Source: Podospora bellae-mahoneyi
Lineage: Eukaryota; Ascomycota; Sordariomycetes; Sordariales; Podosporaceae
Assembly (NCBI RefSeq): GCF_035222275.1
Contig: NC_085885.1
Location: 682,001-746,000, forward strand
Length of the DNA stretch: 64,000 nucleotides
Direction of reading: 5' to 3'
Position 1 is the first letter of the stretch. The number at the start of each line of letters is the position of its first letter. The position numbers were made by a program, and so were the translations under genes. The notes under the pieces are model-generated. The model did no database searches, was not told the DNA's origin, and was given only the letters and a program-made list of their open reading frames with translations. Below are positions 22,561 to 32,047 of this stretch, one piece after another.

Positions 22561-24217
22561 GTTGATCTCATCACTATTGTTTCCACCATGTGTATCTATC
22601 ACTTTTGGTTCCAGCAGTTCATGCGCCATTTCGTTCAATCTTTGCACTGGCAGCGCTTGATCACAGACCATCAACCTCTGATTTCCCTTTTATTTTCGGC
22701 ATCCCTTCAGCATCTCAGGTGGCTTTTTTTCGAGAGCCCAAGGTCTGCCTTGCTCCCCTTGGGCAATACCCTTTGGTATTGTCCTTTGCATTGGCAAACT
22801 CCAAAACGCCCTGTCCGTTTGGACGAGGCACCAAAAAAAACTCACCGCCCAACAAGTGTGGAAAAAGATGCTTTTCCGCCGACAACATACTCGCAACATT
22901 TTTATCCACAAGTTTTCCTTTTTCTCAGCATGCATACCAGCAAGTTCTTGTTCAAGAAGAGGGTTCGAGGCTCAGCCACAGCATTCCTCACTCAACAACC
23001 AGAACCTGCAACTCCTGTGCAACATTTTTTCCCTTGCACCTTGCAAATTCGCAAGAGAAGGCGATTTCACTGGCGACCAATTTCGATTCCACAAGATGGA
23101 GAGAAAGGATCACTACACATTATTCATCCACACATACATCGATCCACTTAAGGGAGGGTGAAGGGAGGGAGTTGGGGTTGGTTTCCTGGCTTTCTTTTCG
23201 GGTGATTGGATGGATGGGACAGATGGATAAATGGGGGAGATGGATAGAGATGGATAGATGAGTTGGTCTGCGCTTTTATGGGCAGGCGGTAGAGGCTTTT
23301 CATAGCAGTGTTTAGTATGTACTTGGTAGTATCTTGTGGTTCCTTGTGATGGGTGAGTGTGATGTCCGCCTTCTTTGTTATGAGTTGTCGAGTGAGTCAG
23401 ATGAGGCGAGCTTGTCATCAGGTTCAAGATAGGTATCAGGCAGTTGATGTTGTGGTATTGAGGTGTTGCAAGTTCAACGCAGAGGCGGCTTATTCTGCCT
23501 GAGTGTCAGTATCGGGACCATTGAACCTGGTGTATGTCGATGGCAAAGTGATAAAATGCGCCCCCAATTGGAATTGGGCGCATCGCCTTCCATTAGCCAC
23601 CGATATGGACAAGACATGATAATAACCTACCTAAGAGCCTCAGGACTAGTGGCTAACCCGGCACACCGGAACCATCAATGACATGCATAGGTGCCATCCC
23701 TTAAGTTCAGCATGAAATACATTTGCCGCATAAGGCCGAATTGACTGCGCCGCAGTTGTGGTCACGCTTGTGAAGTTGTTAAGGTTTTGGTGCAGGTCAC
23801 AACCCAAATCTTAACACTTATATACAGCCCCTGCCGGCCCCACAAATTGAGGCTGGGGTCTGCTGCGCCTGTCTACCCCTTGGGGTACAGCCTCGGGCCA
23901 ATGGTAATGTTCAAAGCATCAATAGGCAAGGCATCCAACGAGGGGAAATTCCAAATGCTCACACCTGAACCCACTTGTGATCCAGATGCGGGGTTTACTT
24001 ATAGTTGGTTAGAACTCCATGTATCTATCACAAGATGGGTTATCTGGCAATTTCATCCGAAGTCTTCACAAAGACCCTGAAACTAACAGCTGACCGCAAC
24101 TGCCTGCAGAGCAACAGACAGATAAACACCACCTGCTTTCATCATTGAGCAGAAAACACCCCACTTGCCAGTCTTCTGCCAGCAATATCCTTTTCAGGTT
24201 CAAACTTTGGAGTAGAA
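22561..24217. other. Intergenic region
   Basis: This holds the 3' end of the coiled-coil gene and the promoter of the VWA gene. Long frames at 22590-23261 lack protein-like composition and overlap in several phases. There is a near-palindrome at 23556-23583 and an ACCTACCT motif at 23625-23632. No gene was identified. Confidence 0.5.
23556..23583. repeat. Imperfect inverted repeat with CCAAT/ATTGG cores
   Basis: Outer arms ATGCGCCC and GGGCGCAT are exact inverted repeats. The centre holds CCAATTGG followed by AATTGG. It could be a hairpin or a dyad binding site about 640 bases before the VWA gene. Confidence 0.5.
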
Positions 24218-25312
24218 ATGGCCTCTTTACAACCAGAACCCCGCGGCCGCTCTCGAGCATCCTCAGCAGCCTCTTCTATCAGGTCCAACACCAGTGACAC
24301 CAAAAGAAGCTTCTTCGGCTCTCTCAAAGACATAGTCAAGAGATCCTCCCGCTCACCCTCACCAAACCCAAACAAGATGTGCAACCCCTTCTTCACCAGC
24401 GCGGCGACAGTGACGGCGAACGACATGGCAGCCGGAGCCCCGTTGTCAGAAGCACCACCCCCCTACACGGCCCAGCCCCCCCAGCCCAACCCATCAATCT
24501 CCATCAACAAACCCACCACCAACCCCCAACACCGGACCCCCTCCCCCTCCCCCTCGGCAACGTCCATCCTCTCCACCCCGGAAGACCCTTATGCCTTCCT
24601 CTCCATGTTCGACACCATTTTTCTGATTGACGACTCAGGCTCAATGTCCTCCCAAAACAGGTGGAAAGAGACCAAATCAGCCCTGCAAGCCATCGCACCT
24701 ATTTGCACCGCCCACGACAGCGACGGGGTAGATGTCTACTTCCTCAACTCCAAAAACCCCGCGCACCCCTCCACGGGGTTTATAGGGAGGAAAACAGCGC
24801 AGTCGATCAACCAGCTGTTTAGCGACGTGCACCCCACAGGATGGACACCCACCGGTTCAAGAATCAGGGACATTCTCGGTCCGTATGTCAAGAGATATGT
24901 GGAGATGGTGAAGAGGGGTGTGGACCCGGATAACACGGGGATTAAGCCGGTGAATGTGATTGTAATTACGGACGGGGCGGCGAGCGATGACCCGGAGGGG
25001 GTGATTGTCAACCTGGCGAGGAAGCTGGACGAAGTTGAGGCGCCGAGTCACCAGGTCGGGATACAGTTTTTTCAGGTTGGGGATGATGGGGAGGCGGGGA
25101 GGGCGCTGAGGGAGTTGGATGATGGGTTGAGGGGGGTGAGGGATATGGTTGATACTGTGAGCTTTGATCAGAGGGGCAGCTGGGCGGATGGGGGGGGGAG
25201 GGTGTTGAGTGCCGAGGGGATTTTGAAGACGGTGCTGGGGGCGGTGGTGAAGAGGTTGGATCGGAGGGTTGTGGGGGAGAGGCAGGGGGGGTTGTTGGCG
25301 CCTAGGAGTTAG
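24218..25312 (+). CDS. von Willebrand factor A-domain protein
   Basis: A single exon of 364 residues. The N-terminal 120 residues are Ser/Pro-rich and disordered, with a PPPYTAQPP stretch. The VWA domain spans about residues 128-330. Its metal-ion-dependent adhesion site is intact: IFLIDDSGSMS supplies the DxSxS motif near residue 137, a Thr lies in GWTPTGSRI near 208, and the Asp is in VIVITDGAASDD near 248. Such cytoplasmic fungal VWA proteins are common, and I cannot assign a specific role. No signal peptide or membrane segment is seen. The codon pattern shifts to G-rich in the last third. The start follows AGAAATGGCC and matches the point where coding character begins. Confidence 0.85.
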   Translation: MASLQPEPRGRSRASSAASSIRSNTSDTKRSFFGSLKDIVKRSSRSPSPNPNKMCNPFFTSAATVTANDMAAGAPLSEAPPPYTAQPPQPNPSISINKPTTNPQHRTPSPSPSATSILSTPEDPYAFLSMFDTIFLIDDSGSMSSQNRWKETKSALQAIAPICTAHDSDGVDVYFLNSKNPAHPSTGFIGRKTAQSINQLFSDVHPTGWTPTGSRIRDILGPYVKRYVEMVKRGVDPDNTGIKPVNVIVITDGAASDDPEGVIVNLARKLDEVEAPSHQVGIQFFQVGDDGEAGRALRELDDGLRGVRDMVDTVSFDQRGSWADGGGRVLSAEGILKTVLGAVVKRLDRRVVGERQGGLLAPRS

Positions 25313-26372
25313 ATGATGTTTCGACTTTTGGGTTGGGGTTGAATTCAGTGGTTGTGTTTAACATGCGTGTTTTCTTCTTGGGGAAAGTCATCTTAGACAG
25401 TGGGTTGGGGTTTATGGCGGGTTGTGTGTGTGTGTGTGGGCGGCAGCGGTGATTTTATGGAATCATGAGGGTAACAAAAAGACCTGAGGAGGGGAAACTA
25501 GAAAGGGGCGGTTTCTATGATACCTGTTGACTGATATATTCTGCTTATTTTCTTGACATGTTTTCTTAGTAGCTCGCGGCGGCTGAGATTTAACAGCGGA
25601 GTACCTTATCTGATTATTACTGCATTTTGATCACGGTTCAAGTTCTCTTTTCTGTGTGTTGCAAATCGGGTGCCAGAAGTAGTGATTACATCTGTGCGGC
25701 TTGTGCTTGGTTGAGATGGCTTGGGGATGGGAGATATGCTTTTTTTCTTAGGGAGGGGGGAACGATGGGGGTGTAGGTTGGCCGATGTGTGGTGTTTGAG
25801 GTGGATGGGAAGGTTCCATGTGCCACCTGCCTACCCACCCGCTCGCTCTGTTGGGCTGGTTGTTTGCTGGGCTGGTTATGGTGAGTTGGTGTTATATGCT
25901 ATATGGCCTTGCGGGATAGGCGTTTACGCCATCTGCTCGTGTTCTGCATAGCCAGTTGAGCACACTCAGACGACCATGTTTTAGTTACGCCTCCATTCAG
26001 CCACGCCAAAGATTACCACAACCATATGACGCTGCTGTTGTGGGGTTCGGGGGGTTGAAGTCCCCGGGGATGAGGTTGTTGCTTTGGGGAAGGGTATGGA
26101 AGGTGATCTTGACAGGAGGACACACTGTGCTCAAGTGAGCTTCCGGCAAGGTCTGATGGAACTACTGGCGGGACTGCCCGGTTACACTGGTGATTCCTTC
26201 CATCTGAGCCAGAAAGTTACAGGTGGCATGCTCAAAGCAAAGTTGGACGGGAAGGCAGCTGGTTGAGTCGTCTTTTGCAAGATGGCCGGATATGTAACCA
26301 GTTCACTAACAAATCACCAACAACAGCACCATCCATCAGCACTTCAATAGTCGATATTCAACCGCCGCAAAC
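25313..26372. other. Intergenic region
   Basis: This contains the 3' end of the VWA gene, a GT run near 25425-25438, and the leader of the cysteine-module gene. The G-rich frame at 25721-25951 does not look like protein. No gene was found. Confidence 0.5.
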
Positions 26373-27277
26373 ATGAATTGGCGTGCCCGTGCATCGCTAA
26401 TCCAAAGCTCGACTGGAGAAAGTCAATGGTGTGATTGCATTCCTCCCCCAGAGGTAAATAGTTGGAGCAACTGTCGCTACTGCCAGGTAAGCTTCTCCTG
26501 TGCCCATATCCTTTTCCGGCGCCAGTCTTTGAGTGACGCATGGATCAGAAAATCAAAGTGGATGGGATCGATTCCAAGGGTATCCCGTGGTGCCTGGATC
26601 ACGGCAGCGGGGATCAATACTCCGATTGGAGTACTTGCTACCCGAATCTGGCGGTAGATCCGAACGACATCATGATGCATCCGAGTTCTTCACCAAATTT
26701 CGCCGACTATTATATCAATCCTGTGCGGCCCATACTTCCGCCTCCTTGGGACCCCTACGGTTACGGTGCGTCTCGCAATCGCTTGGTCTCTGCAACTCAG
26801 CCTGCACCATGGGGGCAGCCGACCCAGACAAATAACTCGGCGGCCACTGATACCAATACGCAGCAAGGTCAGAATCCCGCAGATCGGCACAAGACATGTG
26901 AATGTTCCCTGGATGATCATGAAAAATTATTTTGCGCAAAAAAGGACGTCAAATGCAATACTATCCCCCTGCCCGCCCGCGCGTCGGAATACGATGGTGA
27001 AATATTCTATGATACTTGTCACCCGCCCACATCGTGCAGTGAGCAGAGAGAAGAGTGGAACGCCCAGCCTGGACTGGGAGCCCGGACATGTGAATGTATC
27101 GACAAGGCCAATGGACAAAAACGGGCCTGGTGCAAAAAATCTCGCTTCCAGTGCACTTGGATTCCCACGAGCGCGAGAGGTAATGTGATATATTGCCAAA
27201 TGTGTCGCCAGTGGCCGGTACGGAGAGTTTGGCTCCCCTCTTGGCGCTTCGTTTCACTGATCATAGGCTTAAAATAG
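26373..27277 (+). CDS. Cysteine-module protein of unknown family
   Basis: Exons 26373-26486 and 26549-27277 give about 280 residues; the intron has GTAAGC and CAG ends, a GTGAC branch-like site, and joins in phase 0. The protein contains repeated cysteine modules. Two full copies begin TCEC, then about ten residues, then [FW]C[AK]KK...C (C-x6-C), an I-P-x-x-A-R turn, and a closing Tyr-x-x-C or YCQMC. A partial copy at the N-terminus reads WCDCIPPP...NCRYC. A related IPWCLDHG...DWSTC segment follows it. Between them is a Pro/Asn-rich linker. I see no signal peptide. The last codons are uncertain: a possible 49-base intron (27218-27266) would end the protein at 27272. Zinc binding is a guess from the cysteine spacing; I do not recognise the family. 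Confidence 0.65.
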
Positions 27278-27968
27278 ACATGCAGTTCCAGTAAACACGA
27301 GTACCAGTTACAACACCCGGAAACGATTGACTGAGCATAGGCTGGGACGGGATCCACTCCTCGGATGAAGATGCCAAACTTGGCTGGTTCTGGACGAAGG
27401 ATAGCGGTTTTTTCCCTTTTCTTCGTTTGATCGGAATGTGGTGGTAGAAGCGGAACACATTTTGTCATTGTTTAAAGGGGTTGGTGGAGTAAAACAGAGA
27501 GTAATAGAAAAGTATGAATATTGGTGAAACAAATATCGAAAGGCATATTACCATATCTTGCTTGATCCCAAAGCCTCTTGTGGGGTGTGTGTGTTGGATG
27601 TCATCCTCGTGCTCCTCGCGATGCTTAGAATAATAATGAGGTTTGCTTATCATGATCACAAGCTTGTGCAGATCTGCCTTTGTGAAAATGGTATTTACTT
27701 GTCAGAATTCGCGGTCATGTATGTAGCCCAGCAAGAATTTGTTTATTAAAGATGATATTTGATTTTTTTTTTTTTTTTTTTTTTTTACCTTCTTTCAACT
27801 TCTCCTGGGCCTGATTGTATCAATACTCAGCTCTCCTGTCATAAACAAGGAATCCAGACCTCAACAACAAGTACCTATCCTACTATCTGTCACCCCACGC
27901 CATCAGATTCCTGAGCCGTGTGGGCTAGACTGTATCATAGATTCTAGTCTCGTCTGTTTTGTTCCAGT
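27278..27968. other. Convergent intergenic region with T tract
   Basis: This lies between two convergent genes. It includes a run of 24 T residues at 27763-27786 and AT-rich 3' untranslated-like sequence. No gene was found. Confidence 0.55.
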
Positions 27969-29057
27969 TTAATCCAAAACTTTCTCCTCCTCATCATAAT
28001 CAACCGTTGTTTCAGAATGCCGGCGAACAGTGACTAACTCGAGCAGCTTGGCGCACAGCAAGCTCAGGAAGGCTCCCAGTACAAGAGCATCAGCCATGGC
28101 GTGCTTGCCGAGCCAGACGCCCGTCAATACCGAGCAGATGATTGCTATCAGGCCGAAGTCTGCCCAGCACCGAGGCTTTTGTACGAGATGATAAACTTTT
28201 GTGAATGAGTAGACCAAGACGGCGAAGATGCAGGCTTGTGAGCTTGGATGTTGGAGATTCGGAGGCAGATAGCCTGATACTACAGACTGGGTAAGCCACT
28301 CGTGATATGGACTGGATCCCAGAGCTTGCCCTGTCAGGTTGTTAGTCGATAGGCAATCATGCAAGGCTTTAATATACCAACCTGTTGATGGATGAAAGTT
28401 GACTATCACGAAAGCCGAAAGTTCTCCTGCGAACATTGTGCTCCAGTCGGTGATGAGGGCAGAGATACTGGGTTCAAGCTTGATCAAAGAGCGGTTCTGT
28501 TCCTGGCGATCAACCGGGAGGAATGTCCCTTCACGTGTGCGAATTACGCATCTCCCATGGTGTGGGTGGGTTGCTCCGTTCCGAAGCCTTTGCTGATGTC
28601 GCCACCTGAGATGCCACATATTTGCTAATATGATGGACATGACGAGAAGAAGCCGAGCTGTGTCTGCTCCCCTTTGCAACTTGGACGCGAACTTCAGGCC
28701 GACTAACATCAGGGGCATGCTGCTGATGAGTCCGAGGGCGTCCAAGACCCGCTGAGATATAAGACTCATGCGATGCCTCGACGATACCTGTGCTGTGGTG
28801 GTGCATCTCGGATCGAGATTGATGCATTCTGCCCGACAGCTAGAAAAAGTAATGGGAATGTCGCTATGGAACGGCGCCCTTGGGCAATGTCTCCAAGGTG
28901 AAAGCTTTCCTTTCATGCTGGGAACTGCAGAGTCACAGAAACAAGAGTCAACAGGAGTAGCGCCCTTGTGCTGACGGTTGTTGAATGGATGCGAAGAAAT
29001 CCCATGCGGCAACGCAACATTCATGTCCATCGCTTCCCCAGCATTGTTGCTAGACAT
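27969..29057 (-). CDS. PAP2-like integral membrane protein with altered active-site motifs
   Basis: Exons 28382-29057 and 27969-28330 give 345 residues. The intron is 51 bases (GTTGGT ... CTAAC ... ACAG), a multiple of three, so an unspliced reading also stays open; the good branch site favours splicing. The C-terminal 230 residues hold about six hydrophobic segments arranged like the PAP2/dolichyl-diphosphatase fold. The second signature, normally PSSH or PSGH, appears as HPSSQA. The third, normally SRxxLGYHxxxQ or HxxxD, appears as GVWLGKHAMADALVLG. No clear KxxxxxxRP first motif is visible. Activity on lipid phosphates is therefore doubtful. The first 95 residues lack support: the protein could begin at the Met at 28769 instead. 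The frame stays open upstream to 29537 but loses protein character. Confidence 0.6.
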   Translation of the reverse strand: MSSNNAGEAMDMNVALPHGISSHPFNNRQHKGATPVDSCFCDSAVPSMKGKLSPWRHCPRAPFHSDIPITFSSCRAECINLDPRCTTTAQVSSRHRMSLISQRVLDALGLISSMPLMLVGLKFASKLQRGADTARLLLVMSIILANMWHLRWRHQQRLRNGATHPHHGRCVIRTREGTFLPVDRQEQNRSLIKLEPSISALITDWSTMFAGELSAFVIVNFHPSTGWYIKALHDCLSTNNLTGQALGSSPYHEWLTQSVVSGYLPPNLQHPSSQACIFAVLVYSFTKVYHLVQKPRCWADFGLIAIICSVLTGVWLGKHAMADALVLGAFLSLLCAKLLELVTVRRHSETTVDYDEEEKVLD

Positions 29058-29720
29058 ATCCGCGATAATATCTCGGGGTTCTTCGCTTGCAGGTTGGTTG
29101 TTGTCGTTTAAGAACGGGCGGCGGGAGGTTGTGTGTGTTGGGAAATCGTCTTCAAGTGATATCCTACACGGCAGAATTAGAAAACTCACTTTCCAGCGAA
29201 TGAAGCAATAGATATGCAAATCAAAAGGCACTGTGGCCTCTGATTTAGCTCGTTCTATGATAGCTGCCCTGTGAAGTTTGGCGCAAAGGGTAATATGGAT
29301 CCCAAAATGGTTGAAGTCGTGCCAGCTGGTCCAAGAATATGTTGGCTGGTGTTTTATTTTCTGAACGCAATGCCTGTTGCGTGGAGAGCGGCGGGAAGCG
29401 AAACTAAAGCAACCGATTGATGTTGAACACCACACACAGATAGAGAAGGTTAGAAAGAGGTTTGAGAGCAGGTTCCTAGATGATCCCCGCACATTGATGC
29501 GGCATTCCATTTTCTGACAGCCTCGTCTGCATTGCAAAGAGGGGTCTCTGAGAGTTGACCGCTTCTGTTCTACTGTGAATGCTCGCGGAATTGTTCGAGT
29601 TCAATCTGTTCTGCTGTACCTCAATTCCCCTAGTCTTCAGCAACATCTACCCTCTCCCCACCTGAATACTCTTTCACTTTCTTCGGGTTGTACACCATCT
29701 TGCCCAAATACTGGCAACCG
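29058..29720. other. Divergent upstream region
   Basis: This separates the PAP2-like gene from the short gene starting at 29721. The minus-strand frame continues through most of it but looks like leader sequence. No separate gene was found. Confidence 0.45.
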
Positions 29721-30476
29721 ATGACCTCCCAGAATAAGTCGAAGGAGGCCCCCAGGGAATATGGCCGACGAGACTACCTGTCAGCTTCCGAGTTGAATTT
29801 TGAAAGGTAAACCCCAGATTTCAAACCCAAATTTACACCCGATAAACAGGCCTAACATGTGTGTAGTATCGCGGGTTACCTTAAGCTCTCGGATGATGTT
29901 GAGAAATCAGACGAGGCCAACATGCCCGACTTCCCGGTTAGCACCGACCTCCCGGTCAGCGACAATCAATTTACGTTTGCTCCAGGCCAACTTAACAAGC
30001 TTTTCGACCCCAAAAGCCTATCCGTCTTGTACAAGTTAGGTGGTCTCGCGGTTTCCGGAGGTGCATCACTCTCCTACCCGGCAACGGGCCCCTCTCACCG
30101 TGGCATGACGATCGTCCCATACGACAATATTCCCAACTCCCACGGGTTGGGGAGATCAAATTTCCATGTGCAGGGTGGGAAAGCCGAGAATGGGTTATCT
30201 TCCACGGGGACACAGGGTCTGATAGTGAAAGGGACTGCTCCATCCGGCCTTCAACCGCCGGGTTTCGACTCTCTCGGAAACCGGCGGCAGCACGACACAA
30301 CCATTCGCAACGGCATATGGGAGCAGACGAATGACCATAAACGTTTCGTTCACAAATCCTCTGCTGCGAGCTCACCTCCAATCAATGAGACAGCCATACC
30401 TGGGAGCACAACTCAAGGCAACCTCTCCATATGGCGACCACAAAATCTCGCAGCATTAGAGAGTGCCCATGGGTAG
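29721..30476 (+). CDS. Short protein carrying the N-terminal leader of a PMC1-type Ca2+-ATPase
   Basis: Exons 29721-29806 and 29867-30476 give 231 residues; the intron (GTAAAC to GTGTAG) splits a Ser codon and turns the frame into ELNFESIAGYLKLSDDVEK. Residues about 60-85, DNQFTFAPGQLNKLFDPKSL followed by a Leu-Gly-Gly-Leu, closely resemble the stretch that precedes the pump core in fungal vacuolar/plasma-membrane Ca2+-ATPases (NCA-2/PMC1). No membrane or catalytic pump segment follows here; the rest is Gly/Ser/Pro-rich and unrecognised. It may be a derived stand-alone gene or a remnant of a duplicated pump gene. A weak donor at the end (GTAGCA near 30473) could join to the downstream frame that ends at 30885. 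Confidence 0.5.
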
Positions 30477-30885
30477 CACGAATCACGAGCACCGCAACAC
30501 TACACCTGAACGCCATGCCCAAACTTCTCCTACCTTCGTGCTCTTTAGCCTTTTACCCTCAGCCCCTTCACAGCAAGAACAAGCAATTGCTACACGCCAG
30601 CAAGGTTTCTTCGGTAGTTCTGCCATGGTCGCATTCATCTCGTCCGTACTCTCCCTTCAGCTCGACCAGCTCCATGATCCCCAAAAAGCACAACTGGTCA
30701 AGGTGGTCCTTCGCGTGGCTGGCCCAACATTTCTTTCAGTTCTTGCGGTTGGATGCTCCTTTTACTGTCTCTCTGATAGAGACAAAAAGAAACCGGTTCC
30801 TATCCGTCATCTGCAGTCTAGGCCCCATTCTCTGGAAGTTCCTGAAACGCAACCCTATATCTGGGGCGCTCCAGAACGGGGATGA
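30469..30885 (+). CDS. Possible small membrane protein or 3' exon
   Basis: An open frame of 138 codons starts at the ATG at 30469, overlapping the end of the preceding gene in another phase. It has an amphipathic stretch, LHDPQKAQLVKVVLRV, then one strongly hydrophobic segment, TFLSVLAVGCSFYCLS, followed by basic residues. It could be an independent single-pass protein or, via a TTTAG acceptor at 30550, the last exon of the upstream gene. I recognise no family; it may be chance. Confidence 0.25.
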   Translation: MGSTNHEHRNTTPERHAQTSPTFVLFSLLPSAPSQQEQAIATRQQGFFGSSAMVAFISSVLSLQLDQLHDPQKAQLVKVVLRVAGPTFLSVLAVGCSFYCLSDRDKKKPVPIRHLQSRPHSLEVPETQPYIWGAPERG

Positions 30886-32047
30886 GGGTGCTGGTGCTTG
30901 GATCGATGATGCAACTTTGGTTGGTGTCGTGGCTGTTGTTGCTGGTATCTCGAATGCAGAGCGTAGTCTCTTCGTGAGGGATGACTTGGAGGGGGGCAAC
31001 CACCCCGTGCTCCCTGAATTGGAGTCCGGCGGTTGGGACGGTGCCGGCATCAACAGGAGCGGCGTTGGCCATCAGCCAGGAGGAGATGGGGGTGCCAAGA
31101 TTACGTCCATAAACTGATGGCAGTTGAGCATGACTATCAGGTAGATGACGAAGCAGTGATATATGTGGGGGAAGGCTTTGGATATTAGCGATAGGGTCTT
31201 TATTCGGCGCTGGGTCCAAGTCATTTGTATATACTGTTCTAGCTTTACTTTACTTGGATACCTCTTACGATTTTATTGAGAATATTATACCAAGCTTACA
31301 GGAGAAGATGCAGAGCCAGTGACGGTTTTTCTGGCCCGGACGACAAAGGTGATGCGTGGATTATCAAGCTGAATTTCTTTGGCTTGGTAACTGTTGGGGT
31401 GGGAATAGTGAATGCGGAATTTGGACTTTTTGGACATATTACGGCTGCTTTCGCGAATGGCGAAGAGACCAGAAGCGATGATGTTGATGGCACAGGTGAG
31501 ACCAACCGTATTCTTCGCAACGACAAAGAGAGTCAGCAAACAACCCTAGTGACAACAATCCTTGTTTCAACGAGTCTGGCTTCATGTGCGTCGCCATGCC
31601 GACTCTGGCGGGTACGAGTGGGTGAAAACGCAGGAATGGTTTTGAGGTTGAAGAGAACTTGCGAGTCTCTCATAATGGATAACGCCCTGGATATAAGATA
31701 GCATTGCCTCCTGACAGCTCTGTAGCCCCGAGATTACTTTTCACACGAAACACCGAATTTGATGAGTAGAAAGAGAATATGGTCAGGTTGATATGAAATG
31801 TAAACCGCCGAGTTCCAACACCGCTCCAAGTGATAGCGAGGAACCAAAGACATCAAAAGAAGAGGTGGTCATAGCTCCTAGCTTCAACGGAAGGTCTTGG
31901 CGTTACTTAGGTCGCTTTCATGACCCACCACAAGCTCCATCGAATCCCTTCCCCACCACAGCTTTCCGTGGTTGGATCTCTCTCAGAAAGCCAACATCAG
32001 ACAACCTCCCCGCCCTGCCATTGACAACTTCACCAACCGTTGCACTC
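30886..32047. other. Unresolved intergenic stretch
   Basis: Open frames exist on both strands (minus 30818-31219, plus 31276-31701), but none has a recognisable domain. Segments at 30899-30981 and 31356-31438 resemble each other. The last part is the leader of the seryl-tRNA synthetase gene, whose frame stays open upstream to 31793. Confidence 0.4.

Noticed and set aside
22590-23261. 223-codon frame downstream of the coiled-coil gene
   Set aside because: Several overlapping phases are open and the composition is not protein-like; more likely 3' untranslated and intergenic DNA.
29058-29537. 160-codon upstream extension of the PAP2-like frame
   Set aside because: It has Cys/Arg/His-rich random composition and no resemblance to the fold; treated as leader sequence.
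30818-31219. 133-codon minus-strand frame
   Set aside because: No recognised motif, and plus-strand frames are open too; evidence is insufficient to call a gene.
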